Below are positions 37,581 to 50,307 of a DNA stretch of 64,000 nt, piece by piece (position 1 is the first letter of the stretch; the number at the start of each line of letters is the position of its first letter). The stretch spans positions 12,274,930-12,338,929 of the forward strand of contig NC_040012.1 of the NCBI RefSeq assembly GCF_000972845.2. Reading direction: 5' to 3'. The notes below the pieces were generated by a model. That model worked only from the letters and a program-made list of their open reading frames with translations, was not told the origin of the DNA and made no database searches. The position numbers and the translations under genes are program-made. This DNA is from Larimichthys crocea (taxonomy: Eukaryota > Chordata > Actinopteri > Sciaenidae).

Positions 37581-39100
37581 GTAAAAATCAAGAAACACCA
37601 GCCGCTGTTCCTCCCTCCTCTCTCTGTCCATCGCTGGCAATAATCCCATAAGAGAGGGGAAATAAAGCTCCTCGACTTTGCTTGCGCATATCCACCCGGC
37701 CAAACACAACTCGACCACCTATCAATTCTTAAATCTCTCTCTGCCCTTCTATCCCCCCAAAATCCCTCCAAGAAAGCTCCAGGAACTACTCCCTCCCCAT
37801 CTGGCAAGGATCCAGACTAGAAGCCGGACACAGCGCAGTGGAGTAAGACAAATCTCCTCCCACGTCTCCCACTTTCCAAAACACCTCTGAATCCATTTGT
37901 CAGACAAGCATTTGATAACGACATCTTTCTATGGTGAACTATGAAAAAATATGTTCCTTTGTCTGGGGCGCACGTAAACAGTGACGATGCCTTGCTCGTG
38001 GTATTATTTTGGTAAGGTACGAAAGTCCTCCAGTGTTGGTTTGTTTGGGGTCTGTTCAGGGTTAGGACTCTGACATGAGAAGCATGCTTTTTCCATCAGA
38101 GTGTGCCAGCCTACCACACACAGCGCACAAGTGTCAGTTTACCTCAGCCTGGGTTATATCGTTGGAGAAATTAATTAATTCATAACTCTAAATGAAGTCT
38201 TAAGAAACGATTCAAGTAATTAATCTAATATCGTCTGTGCAAAGTTACTGTAAATCCCCCGTGACTTGTTTGAATTTTACGCATGTCTGGTGTCATTACA
38301 GTGCAAGTCACCACAGGTCGTGAAATCATTTCTCATATATCAAGCCATGCTTCAACACAACCTACCCAGAATATCAGCAACATCAAACATGTGACCCCGC
38401 TGCGTTCAGGATGCACGGCTGCTTTAAAGGAAATTTACTTTCTAGCCTCAGAAGAATGGGCCTACTTGGAAGACATTTCTTCCTATTGTGGATTGGAGTT
38501 TGACTTCGCTCAGGATGCACCATTTGTATAAAGCCCTTCCTGCGCATGTGTGGTGACTGAGGCGACAGCTATTTGCAGCGCCAGACAGAAAACATAAATA
38601 TTGGATGCCCCTATCTGGCAGCAGCGAGTTTCATGAACACCGAAAAGAAAATACTTATAAGGCAATTTCCTTTTTTTGCATCATTACTTATAACAGAAAG
38701 TGGATTGGCTGTATTCAAGATTTTCATTTCATTGTGGTTGTTGTCATTATCATGTGCAGTGCAGGCCTACACATGCCCCGTTATTGGAGCAGGTTATTTC
38801 TTCCTGGACAAACTACAGAAGCCTCTTTTTCATAGCAAAAAATAAATAGAAATATATTACCTTTTACAAAATATCGATAACACAACAGGCTGCATGTAAA
38901 AGGACCTTAAGTAGCCTACATTTACAACCAATCCCTGACAGAGCTTTCGAATAATTCTGCACATACACGCCCCAAATAACATTATTCCCACCTAACAGCT
39001 GTAGATGCCCCCTGAAAGGTCTTCATTTGGCTCCATGGGAACCACTGACTGCTTAATATAAAAGAAAGATAGAAAACAAAGTCCAAAATATATATATGTT
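37581..39100. other. foxf2-foxq1 spacer
   Basis: This lies between the foxf2 TATA box and the proposed foxq1 3' end, about 1.5 kb. The part next to foxf2 (37580-37900) is pyrimidine-rich on the plus strand. Short open frames on the plus strand at 38283-38531 and 38573-38845 do not resemble known proteins. A divergent non-coding transcript is possible but not supported by the sequence. Confidence 0.5.
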
Positions 39101-39106
39101 TTTATT
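39101..39106 (-). terminator. foxq1: foxq1 polyadenylation signal (AATAAA)
   Basis: Minus-strand AATAAA about 285 nt after the foxq1 stop. Another AATAAA at 39383-39388 sits only a few bases after the stop and is an unlikely main site. Confidence 0.45.
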
Positions 39107-39389
39107 ATTTTGTTGTAAAGAGCATATTTGGGAAGAAACACACATATAAACAACAGCCAAAGTGCATATTTCCAACACGTTTGTTACACAAAGAACAATG
39201 TCAGTAACATTTGAAACAAATAAATCTATTTACAATATCAAATCTGATGATTCTTTAAAAGGAAAATGACCAGAGGTACAAAAATAAGACAGTGTAACAC
39301 CTTGCCACCACAGTAATGTCCATCATCAGTGCATGTTGATGATTTATAATCAAGTAAAAAAGAAAAAAAAAAAAAGTCCGAATTTATTT

Positions 39390-40226
39390 CTAATATCGCA
39401 AGACTGCGCGTGAAAGCAGTCCATCGTCATAGGGGTTTGACACATGCGCAGTGTAGGAGTCCATAAGACAAGGTGACTTGACGTATGGAAATGAGGCAGG
39501 TGTATTTGAATGTGGCATCATTAGTTCACTGTAGCACGGCCAGGTGACGGCAGGGTGCACTGGTAAACGTTCCTCACGTGAGTCCCTCTTGAACGGCTTG
39601 CTGAGGATGCTGTCTATAGCGAATGAACTGGTGAACTTGACACATGAATCAGTCTTTGTGGCGGGTGTAGACTGCTGAACGCTCTGTGGCTCCTTTGCGC
39701 ACACAGACACCTCTGGCTCCCTGCTGAACTTTTTATCAATGCGCTTTCTTCTGCGACGGAAAACCCCGTCAGCGAACGTGTACTCGCTGTGTGGATTGAG
39801 CATCCAGTAATTGTCCTTTCCCCAAGGTCTGGACGCGTCCCGGAGCACTTTGAGAAAACAGTCATTCAGAGACAAGTTGTGTCTAACCGAGTTCCTCCAG
39901 CCGGTGTAGCTTCCTCTGAAGAACGGAAACTTTTGCATCAGGTAATCGTTTATTTCCGCCAAAGTCAGACGTCCAGATGGGGAGTCCCGGATAGCCATGG
40001 CGATGAGAGCGATGTACGAGAACGGGGGTTTGGGTCTCCGTGTGTACGGCTTGGATTTGGTGTCGGTGCATGGAGTAACAGGTGGAGGGCTGTGCGCCAC
40101 GCAGTCCCCATCCGATCCCAGCTCCTCCTCAACAGAAAGAGGAGAGCGTACACTCCCCTCTGCATCACTGGTAATCTCCAAGTGTTTCATGTCATAGTGG
40201 CTTCCACACAACACCTCCAGCTTCAT
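39390..40226 (-). CDS. foxq1: forkhead box protein Q1 (single-exon gene)
   Basis: Encodes a 278-residue nuclear forkhead transcription factor. The forkhead domain spans about residues 64-160. [20 protein letters not shown] leads into it, the recognition helix is NSVRHNLS at 112-119, [13 protein letters not shown] follows, and FRRRRKR closes it. [13 protein letters not shown] at about 200-212 contains an eh1-like motif, which in related proteins recruits Groucho/TLE co-repressors. The start MKLEV matches the family start and has A at -3. An acidic/serine stretch with GSDGDC lies at 38-42. The protein is much shorter than human FOXQ1 (about 403 residues) because the low-complexity alanine/glycine/proline regions are absent. 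By family knowledge it acts in epithelial differentiation and gut and skin derivatives. It is first in the cluster, upstream of foxf2 on the same strand. Whether it is foxq1a or foxq1b is unresolved. Confidence 0.96.
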   Translation of the reverse strand: MKLEVLCGSHYDMKHLEITSDAEGSVRSPLSVEEELGSDGDCVAHSPPPVTPCTDTKSKPYTRRPKPPFSYIALIAMAIRDSPSGRLTLAEINDYLMQKFPFFRGSYTGWRNSVRHNLSLNDCFLKVLRDASRPWGKDNYWMLNPHSEYTFADGVFRRRRKRIDKKFSREPEVSVCAKEPQSVQQSTPATKTDSCVKFTSSFAIDSILSKPFKRDSREERLPVHPAVTWPCYSELMMPHSNTPASFPYVKSPCLMDSYTAHVSNPYDDGLLSRAVLRY

Positions 40227-40408
40227 GCTTTTGATGAGTTTGATGAATTATCCTCTTTTGACGGTGACCTATCCAATATATCTCTCTCTGCGTAAAAGTC
40301 CGGACCTTGTGTGCATCAAGACGACTTGAATCCAATCAAGTTGTTTTCAGCTACCATACCTGCCACAGCAGTGAAGCCCGTCTCACCTACAAATGTGTGT
40401 GAGCAGAA

Positions 40409-40418
40409 GTTTATAGCC
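40409..40418 (-). promoter_or_regulatory. foxq1: foxq1 TATA box (GGCTATAAAC)
   Basis: The minus strand reads GGCTATAAAC with TATAAA at 40415-40410, about 185 nt before the start codon. This predicts a transcription start near 40383 and a leader of about 155 nt. A GGGCGG (GC box) lies further upstream at 40445-40450. Confidence 0.65.
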
Positions 40419-40450
40419 GGGCTCACCTCAGGACCAACCCAAGAGGGCGG

Positions 40451-43400
40451 AGTTAAACGATTTCAAAAGATTTGGATCCACATGAAACATGTTCACATTG
40501 CGTGCATGATAGTCTATAATAACACTTTTGTAGTCATAATAAAAGTTTCACCACAAACACAATAATATAGCATTTGGCAAAGTAGGAGATGATGCTCACT
40601 TAAAACAACACTAAGCGCAGCTTAATTACTGCCTCACCTGTGAAACGTGATCTGGCAGACACCTCGGGACTATTTCACCTGAGACAACCAGGTGGCGTAT
40701 GTTTCCTTTGTATTTCAAGGTGTGGTTGATGCCTGCAGGCACTTCAGTATGACCTGTCTGTTTCAGGCAACACTAAATCACAGGCATATCTACCTCTTCA
40801 TATAGATATTTCAATTATTTGCATCCTAATCATATACGCAATGCACTGCACTATTTTTCTAGGTAATATCTAAACCTAAAAACATCGAATGTAAGAAAAA
40901 AAAGCTCCCTATAGATGCTCATATGATCTCTCATATCAAAGCACTCTAGTCAGAAAAGAACTTCAGATGTTCTTATCCCACATAGAAACCATTGTTATTG
41001 TCTTTTCTCTCTCTTTAAACAAATAGTCCTTCCTGTTACTCAGCGCCAAGATAGTGGATTCACTTAACAAATCACTGATTGTGATTTATTTTCTTTTACA
41101 ATGAACCGCCTCGAGGTTTTGGATGACTCTGGAACAGGTGGTGTCACTTGTAATGGGATTCCAAGTAAAGCCATCATGTTGCGGAGAAATTGCTGATCAA
41201 TGGTCAGGTCAGGAGGGAAGAAAGTGTTCAGGAGCCTCTGATGTCTTATGCTGTAATGTTTATTGAAGCTTGGCCAAGGAGAAAATAGAGACCCCCACCC
41301 CACCTGCAAATGCACATCATGTAGATGCCCGAGTCGGCCTCACATTTTGCCAAACTCATGCTGGTGGTCAGACTTTAAATGCCTACAGAACACCACAAAT
41401 ATTATACGCCCAGTAATAGTCAAAGAGAATGCATTTACCCATGTTTGTGTTACCGTCAGCACATTCTAGTCTGGGGCCGCTGTTGTCTGTTTATGTTAAT
41501 GGAACATCAATGGCAAGCTATCTATTATGTCTAGGAAGCCAACATTCAGTTCCTTCGACCCTGGTCACCAGGCAACATTTAGATAGACTGGCACCTGCTT
41601 TCCTCAAGCAAAGCCAAACAACTCTACTGTCTAGGACATAAAGGCCCATGACTGACCTAAGGATAGGAAATTCCATAACAGTGAACAGTTACTTCTAATA
41701 CTCTATATCTATAACTTATGTATCATTTAATAAGTGTTTCATTCTCATTTAGTCCAGATACGTTCTCCTTCCACTCACTCCCTGCAGGTTCATCTGGCAG
41801 TCATATTGAACTCAACAACCCATAGTTGTGTAATTGGTAGTCTTATTTCCTGCAAATTACCAAACCAAATCACTGGTTTCATTGGTTGTGCTGCAACAGT
41901 GTCACCAAGTTGACAAATGGAAAAATAATATCCTCATACACCACCTGGAAACCAATGTTGACATCACACTGGTCACTGATATGTTGTTACTGTGACAAGT
42001 GGTTCAACTTTTGTTTATGCAAACTTTTCAAGCTGTTTCTGCGCATAGGTTACACATGTTTGTGCTGGTGTGAATGTTTTGATTTTCAGGTAATAATCTG
42101 TTTGTGTTCTCCGTGACACCCAATCCAGGGTGAAGTCACTATTTTGAAAGGTTGGATTCGTGTAAGCTAACCACACAATGGCAAGAGCTCAAATACCATG
42201 TATTCATTCTGGTCACTGCATGTAGCAGCTTGTGAGGCCATCGTGTGTCTGTGTGTGTTTTTGTGTACATCAGGATCTCCTTATTAAATCTTTATCTGTT
42301 CTGGCTTTACAGGTGGAACCGGGGAGGAATGTGTGTGAGCCTCATACACTGCCAAAGGTGTGCGATGAAAAGAAAAGGTACTACTTTCTCATAATGCACA
42401 GGGTTTAAAGTAATTATTGGCTTCATTAATGGTTAATAAATCATTTGCTATTGGTTAGACTGCCCTTATGTGGACCATTATTAACATTCTAGTAAAACTG
42501 TGGACTTAATACATAAGTCTATTTATGAATGACTTATTAAGATTTATATCTTTATGGCTTATTGGAAAGTAAGAAATCCATGACATCTATAAATTGATTA
42601 CCAACATTTATAATTGCATTAAAAAATAAAAAGGATAAACACTAGCAGCAACTGTTCTTACAAAACCTAGAAACCCCAAATCTGTCCTTGATAATAACTA
42701 ATAAAGATTTATTGATCATTAATTAAGCTATTTGTAGGGTAAAAGTCCTATATTAGACTTTATTACCAGATAAGTTAATGTTTAATGATTTTATTCCCTT
42801 TTTTTGTCATGTGTATCTCTGTACAACAAACAACAGTGGATTTGTTTGTTTAACTTTCATTACTTACCACTAAAAATTAATGTAGTTTAAAAAATATAGG
42901 TCGCAGGTGTATCTGTGAAAGCTTAAACGCTGAACTTTGGACAATAGATAGATAGATAAAACCTTGAGTTTACATATGAGTCTATACAGTTACATTGTCC
43001 TCTGTCAATGTCACACAGCCATAAATCATTATAACTACAGACAGACTTTGTCTCTCCCTTTCTTTGAAATCAGTGTTGTGGGAGTTTTGAGCTCGTCAGA
43101 TTACAGTGTAGTGCCAAGCCTTTCTGCAGAAACTAGATCTGATAAGATCTTTCAGTTTTCATTAGCTCAGCGTTCAAAACACACATCCGTAAGCCATGAA
43201 AACAGAAAAAGCACAGTACGAAGAAGATGCACATATCTATTAGAGAGCAATATACTGTTTCTGACTCTGGCCTTGACACTTCACTTGTTGATGTGCTGGA
43301 ATGAGAAACATTGTCAAGCATGTCGTGAGACTACAGCGACTACCACCCTGATTAGTGCTGGCACTGTGCTCGGTTCATAAACATTCAACAATGTAAAACT

Positions 43401-45312
43401 GATGCCAACATAATAGACTGCATGCACAGATTTATAAAATATGTCTACATGCATACATAGTTTCGTACACTTACCGTTCAGTGTATGTACCCCGATAATG
43501 TATTGAAGACCTGCAGTTGCTGATAACCACCTTCTATCACAATCTTTAAGCTTCGAGCTGAACGCTACTTTGTTTCTGTCTGCAAGGTGACTTGGACCAA
43601 ATTGGCCAAACTCTAACAAGTTCCCTCTGTTTGTAGTTGTTTGTGTAGGAAAATAGTTTTCCATTCATTTGTTGGAGGCAATCAGGAAGAAGAATAAATA
43701 TTCTTAGTTGACTGCAGGTGTAAAGAACAAAGCCGTGGCTAAATACAGCACAGGAAGTAACATCAAATGTTTGGTTGAACTGTGTCTCTTTATGCTGAAT
43801 CAAACAAAATACACGTTCGTGCGTGTGAGTAATTGTTGTCTTAGTCATCTGTTGGTCTCCCATTAGGATTCTAAGTGGTGTAAATAGCTATACTTCTGGT
43901 CTTAGTGGTTCTTTGCAAGCTGCTTCATGTATTTTCCTCACATGTACATTGATGTACTTTTTTTTTTACATGCACATTTAAGTTAATACATAATATTTTT
44001 AGAAGTAATAATCATAAGTAGATAATCGTCTCACATAGCAGAACAGATTATCGCACTTTCTTTTAAACATCCGAGAAAACTATTTAAACCCTGCATAGAA
44101 TTTCAGTAATGTAAACTGTTGCAGCCAATTCCTCAAGACGTCTAAAAATAACCCTTCAACCTGACGAGGATTTAGTTTGCATAACTCTCGTTCAAGGCTC
44201 GCCTTTCTTGTTCTCTCTCTGTCTCGTGCGAGACAGCAGATCATTTGGGATGTTCATAATGTTTTCCAAAACATTATGTAGCCTCAGAACTGGGGATGTG
44301 TTCAAAGTTGATTCCAGGTACTACTTCATGCTATTTTTGGCAGCTGTGTGTTAATTTTGTTGTACTATATATCCCACCTCAAAATATTTCATCAGCCACT
44401 AATTATAGTATTTAGACAGTTCTGTTTTGAAACCATGTTACCAGTGTCTCAGTATATAACTGGAGCATTATGGTTTTGCACAAACATGTGTGTGTTCTTA
44501 GTCACCATCTGTCTGTTTCTTCGTGTATATTTGGCTCAACATGTTTCTTCATGTATATCTGGTCCCACCCTCCAAATGCACACATCCTGTCTTTTTTAAA
44601 TATAGGTGCTCTGTGTAATGCGGATTTAAAGTTCAGGTTGTCTTATGTCTGCTGATGAACAATGAAACAAAGAATGAAAGCAGGCTCATGCTTGTTGCTG
44701 GCTTGGAAAGTTTCTATTTTGGTCTCATCACTTCAGAGTTAAAGCAAAGAGCTGCCAAGCCACTGAAAAGAAAAAATGTATTTAAAGAAGCAATAAAAAT
44801 TTCAGGCACGCGAGGATATCCACAGGTGGAGAGGAATAGAAATGTTATCTTCTTTTATCCTGTTGCATGTTCATGGCATGTGGGGGGAAACAAGAATTAC
44901 AGAATGGTCAACGACTCAAATTAAGAAAAGATTTGTCTCTGGTTACAATCATATTTTCTATTAATTATCTAGCTGTGCAATTAAGCCTCTTTGAATGTGA
45001 TAGGATTTTCATTTACATATTTCTCATTTATCATTCATCATATTCACTTTTATGCAGCATATATTGCTTCTATAGTTATTTAACTATTGAGATTTTTATA
45101 TATATTTATTAATGATCATTTTCTTGGATTTGTATTGCACCCAGTTATGTTACCTCAGCATCTTTTGATAAACAATTTTGCTTGTGTATGTATATCAGCT
45201 GCATTTTCTAGTGAAATAATGATAATCACGAGTCAATAGTAGGGGCAAACAGAAGATATAAAGAAAGATTTTTTTAAAAAGCAAGTCAATAGGCATAAAT
45301 ATTTATATATAT
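40451..45312. other. non-coding DNA upstream of foxq1
   Basis: No exon is recognised. A plus-strand CTCF-like match (13 of 16, CAACCAGGTGGCGTAT) lies at 40685-40700. A stretch at 42410-42740 is rich in TTAATAAAT/ATTTATTA-like phrases and may be an old repeat. A three-unit GATA run lies near 42944-42958. A pair of palindromes at 44221-44278 is described in the findings. Confidence 0.5.
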
Positions 45313-45345
45313 CAAGAATTTCCCTTCAGGGATCAATCAAGTACT
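45313..45345 (+). repeat. fish interspersed repeat end remnant
   Basis: AATTTCCCTTCAGGGATCAA followed by TCAAGTACTCTATCTTTAC resembles the common fish repeat end in which AATTTCCCC and GGGATCAATAAAGTA precede an ATCT tail. It is short and diverged, and its upstream border is unknown. Confidence 0.45.
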
Positions 45346-48300
45346 CTATCTTTACATAGAAAATAAAAACTTTATAATAAAATATTGTTAAATTATTTAA
45401 TAAATGCACCATATGACTTGTTTTTTTTGAAAGAGCTGTATAGTTTTGTGCAGGAACATCCAACCTATTGACCAGGGAGTGTGAAAAAGTCCACAAGCAA
45501 TTTGTAATGTGCAAGAGAGTAATCCAAAAGATGTGCATTAATGTAACACATTTACATGAAGTAGACTTCATGTTAATGTAGCGTTCCACCACCCGAGGTA
45601 AAAAGACAGACCAACTAACCAGGTAGAAGAGTGCTGAGTGGAGGACAGTTGTACAGATGATTATGTTCAATTTTGTTTTTCATATTTGCGTCAAAGGCCG
45701 TTTCAGTCAATACTGAGACAGGCAGTCTGGGTCTGATAGGCCAGGTACTGGAGACTGGTTTGGTGTGAAAGTAGAGATGTATACTTTATGCAAGCCATCT
45801 GTGTGAGTACACCATGTAACTCCTCTCTCATGTTTAGACAGAAATGGGGAAATTGGATAAACAGTGCAGCACCGAGGGTGGGGTTGAGATAGGGATGTAG
45901 TCTAATCCAGCTATCAAATGGAGAAACAGTTTCCACACTGACCGGGGGGGGGTTTTGACGTCATAACAATGTGAGTGATGACAGTGGAAGCATTAAGAAA
46001 TGTGGTTGATCCTTTCTCTATTTATTCTCCTTGGGGTCTTTAGTACTGAGGTCTGTGTTGATGCCTAGCGTATGATCGGACAGAATCTCGTAAGCTGTTA
46101 CTGACGAGCAGCAGGGGTACAAAACTGTTAACGTCTTTACACTATGGTCGAGAGAAAGGCCAGATAAATATTTCAAGCTATGTATGAGAATGTATGGAAG
46201 ACATTAGAGTAACTTGATCCATAATGGAGTAATAGGGGGCTCAACTTTTCAGGTCTAGCATGATATTTGCATGCATTGTATTACTGTTAAACAAATACTT
46301 GAGAAGTACTGTATATATTTATATAGTCTACATATTTAAACTCCCCTTAACAACTGTAATATTCTCAAAAGTCACCAGACCAAAATGAATCACATTGCCA
46401 ACTGATTTAATTTCATTAAATCACTGTATTGTGCTCATGAACTGACATACAGTATACAGAAATGAGAAAATTCAGTGAGTGTTCTTTTATCTACAATCAT
46501 TAAATGAATAGTTAAGTTAATAATTTGTTTCATTTCAAAGGTCTGGTATATTATTTTGTTCACTAGAAGAGTCATCAGGTTCAGCGTCACCTGCAGATAA
46601 CCTCAGTCTGTCTTCAGTGTGACCAACAGTCTTCAGAACATGGCATAAGTAAAACAGAAACAATTCAAAGCTGTAAACAAACAAAGCCATGTTCTCTCTT
46701 TTCCTCTCAGTGTGCATGACCTATGTTGCCATAGCAATGGGTAAATTCTGTCAAATTCAATCTCATGATGTACAAAGGTTCAAAAAAGAGGTTAAAGCCC
46801 AAATGTAAGACAAGCTTAAGTTTGGAAGTTTGGAATTAAAATATCAAGGTAACTCGGGCGGATCTAACTAAAGAGGATATTAAACGTTTATAAATGTTTT
46901 TTCAAATGAAACTGCATTTCCTTGTCTTTAGTTCCCCCACACACCCTGTGTCACTAAAGACATCAACGGCTCCTCGCTCATCTGTTTGTCCTCCCTTGTT
47001 TGCGTGTTACTGGTCAGATGTTGATACTGCTATGGGAATCAGCAGGAAGTCGAACCATTGTTAAACAGATTAACAAACTGTCATTTCCCTCTGCGATCAC
47101 GGCGACTTATACAAACCTGGTTATATTCAAAATGACAACTCCGCTCCCCAGAGGAACAAACATAAAGCAGACTCGCAAAGATTGTGACATTCCTCATAAT
47201 AAGAGCTCATTAATCATTGTATACAATTTTTAATAATCTCTACAATTGTCCTCAATTAGTTTAGAAAATGTTGATATCTGGCTATTACACATAATATATT
47301 TTTTTGCATGTCACAAAAACGATACAGAAAAGCACGTTTTTGAGTAGCTCCACATGGTTCTCAGGCAACATGCAATACAAATAACTTTAGATTATGAAAA
47401 AGATTAAATAATATTATGTAATATATTGAAAGTGCTTGCTTATGAAAATAGCTTATATTATAACAACATCTCATGACCAGTTCTAAGCTACAAGCATTGC
47501 ATGTATCTACAGTAAGTGGCTAACCGTAGCTTGAATGTGATATTTTTTTTCTTGTTGTTACAAACAAGTCTGAAATGTTTTATCTGCAAAGGACAACAGT
47601 TGCGTGAGGCCATGCTCTGCTGCCCTGTGACTAAACATTTAAATCTGCTTCGACATGTGGGATCTTGATGGGGGTTCTGATACTATCAACATTTCAATCA
47701 TACTGTATTTGTTTCTGTTTTTCAAGTTTTACGCACTTTACGTACTACAGTAGTCTAAAATGCAACATCCTTGCAATCTGATATTGACACAAAACTTGGA
47801 TTTTGATATGAAAGTGTGGATTAAACATCACCCTATGACGTAGTCATCATTTATACATGTCCTGCGATTTACCTGTTCTGTGGTTTACTAACAAAAATGT
47901 TCTGACACTGTGGGTGCATTTATCAGTAATAAAATTTATATTTACACCAACTGTTCAAAAAAAAAAAGCTGGTAACAAGGCTTAGCCTGCCCCAACCGTG
48001 CTCAACTTGTTTTGCCTGCCTTCAGGCCTCCAGGCGTCATTCGTGCATGCAGGGGAAGAAAAAAAAAGTCTCTGTGATGGGATCCCCTTCAGGTGAAGTA
48101 TGCTTAGATAATATCTCCATTACTACGTCTACAGGACCTGTTTGGGTTATTTTCAAATGAGAGAAAAGAAGACAAGGGGAAAAAAAGTCTCACAACAAAG
48201 GCCTGCGTGCAAATGGGTGGAGGAACTCCCTTCAGGTGAGTGCTTGTAAAATGTTGGCTTTGCACGAAACCGATGCAGCTTTACCAGCACACACCTTATT

Positions 48301-50234
48301 TACACCTACTGAGATAGGAGTCAATCTGAGTTCAAATGCCATGCTGTCAAGAAGATTTAAAGTACTGTGGATCTGTGGTAATCATAATCTTTATCTCTCT
48401 TACACTTTCAACAAATATTATATATTTGTTGATTTTGTTACCAGGGTTGCCTTTCTTGATTTAATCGCCCCGACTCTATAAAACTTAAAACTATTGTGCA
48501 TTAACCTACTGACCATTAACCCGACTGCATTATGTGTTTGTGATTGTTTACAACAGAAGGTCTTTGTCTGTGATCACAGCATAACTTTCTAATCCTTGTT
48601 CCCCAACGACAAAACTACATTTTGGATGTGAATGAAGCTATTTAGATCTGTTGTGCTTAAAGCGAAATAAAAGCAACGTCTGTTTCTCGTGCGGCCTCTG
48701 TTGGATTCCATAAACAGATCTCCCAGGTGGTCTAAGTGTGTGTGCGTGTGTGTGTGTGTGTGGATTTGTCCCTGCATGTGTTTGTGTCTGTTTCTTTGCG
48801 AGTGGTGGATTTAGCATGTGCATGTGTGTGTTTTAGAGGGAGGACAGCCAAGCTCTTATGGATGGCGGTGCGCTCAGCAGAGCCAAATGCAATTTGACAG
48901 CTGAGTTTAATGATATTTATTTCCAAGCCACACGCTTCCAGACCTGTTCTGGATCTGTTCTCCCTGATGGACCTCAGCTCAGCACAATGCCTCAAACCTG
49001 GTGTGAGTTTACTCGTAATGTCTCTGAATGGGGAATGTTTAGAGCATGTGTGATGAGTATGTGTATGAAGCAGTGTGTTTGGGCGCGCATTGCCATTGGT
49101 ATGTGGACAGGCTCCTCGTCTTGTCTCCATAATGTGTGATCGCACACGTGTTGACAGCGGTAATGGATCTTTTGAGACACTTTAAATACACACAAACTCT
49201 CCTGAAGGTGAATTAGCCTGCTCCTACCTGCCATTTCAAAAGGTTAACAATCCTGGCTGCAGTCTACACATCTCTCTACTTTCAGCCCCACCGCAGAGCT
49301 GCATCAGGTCAGCGCTCTGTTCAGCGTTAGCTCAAGACCAGGGCCAGTCTCACAGACTGAAACTACAACACAAGCCACCCATTTCTTGCTTAGTGGCATG
49401 CTTATATGCTGTTCCACCATCTTGGTACTCTCAACATACGGGGCGGTGTTTAGCTCATGGTAGAGAAGCCCTATGTGCAGTCCCTGCTGCAACCTGTGGC
49501 TCTTTCCCATGTGTCATTCTCCGTCTCTCTCTCCCCGAATTCCTGTCACTCTTTAGCTGTCTCTATCAGAAACAAAGCTTGAAAAGTCCAAAAAAATAAT
49601 CTAAAAAAAAAAAATCCCAACAACTACGTTGTTAAGTCATATCCTCAGGGATATAATCAAACTATTCCCAGTATTATAACAACAGAAAAGGAACTATCCT
49701 TTATGGTCTAGTAGTAGAAGTGAGCCATCTTGACTTCCGCTGAGATCTTAGTTGTGTACAGAGTATCACTGGCAGATTTTCAAGGTCAGATGACGTTGTA
49801 CAATAGCACCTCATGGTCTGACAGCATTTTATGAAGTACAAGTTTAAATGACTGACATATCAGCGGGATAAAAGCAATCATAGTTTGTGTCATTGTGTAT
49901 AAAACAATAAAAATATGGGTGTGTAGGTGTTTTTAGGCAATGCTATGTTGTTTTTTCGGTTTTACAAGGTGGACTTTCATTTATATTCACTGCTGAGTTT
50001 TGAAGCCCTGTTACTTTTATCTCTGGCGCTTATTCACTATACAGGTCTTATCTACTTTTACTGCAACTGTTCTTATATTATGCTTTGTACCCTATAGGTC
50101 TTAATTTACTTCTTATTTGTTTCGTTGTTGTAGTTTTATGCTTTTTACTCTTCTTCTAATCTCTAGTTTTTCATGCAACTGCTCTGTTGCCTTAAGAACT
50201 GTTAGTTGTTGTCTATTTCTGTTTTTACTCTGAT
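45346..50234. other. non-coding flank, no gene recognised
   Basis: No exon is recognised. A short GT microsatellite lies at 48736-48762. At 48051-48100 and 48175-48244 the blocks GGGGAA-A-run-AGTCTC and CCCTTCAGGTGA appear twice in the same order. The rest is AT-rich. Confidence 0.5.
48736..48762. repeat. (GT)n microsatellite, interrupted
   Basis: A GT run of about 27 bp with one GC interruption. Confidence 0.9.
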
Positions 50235-50307
50235 CTGTGAAGCACTTTGGGCTACAACTCTGTATGAAAGGTGTTATATAAATAAATAAAGTTGATTTGA
50301 GTTGAGT
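50235..50307 (+). repeat. fish retroelement 3' tail
   Basis: GTGAAGCACTTTGGGCTACA, then AAGGTGTTATATAAATAAA and GTTGATTTGAGTTGAGTT, follow the order of a very common fish repeat end (AAGCACTTTG, GTGCTATATAAATAAA, TTGATTTGA). It probably derives from a LINE or LINE-mobilised SINE on the plus strand. The family name is not determined. Confidence 0.65.

Noticed and set aside
38283..38845. Two short plus-strand frames between foxf2 and foxq1, considered as a divergent gene
   Set aside because: Neither resembles a known protein. A divergent non-coding transcript beside foxf2 is possible, but nothing in the sequence shows it.
42964..43380. Open frame of 138 residues on the plus strand
   Set aside because: No domain, no resemblance to a known protein and no splice context. 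A frame of this length is plausible by chance in 64 kb.
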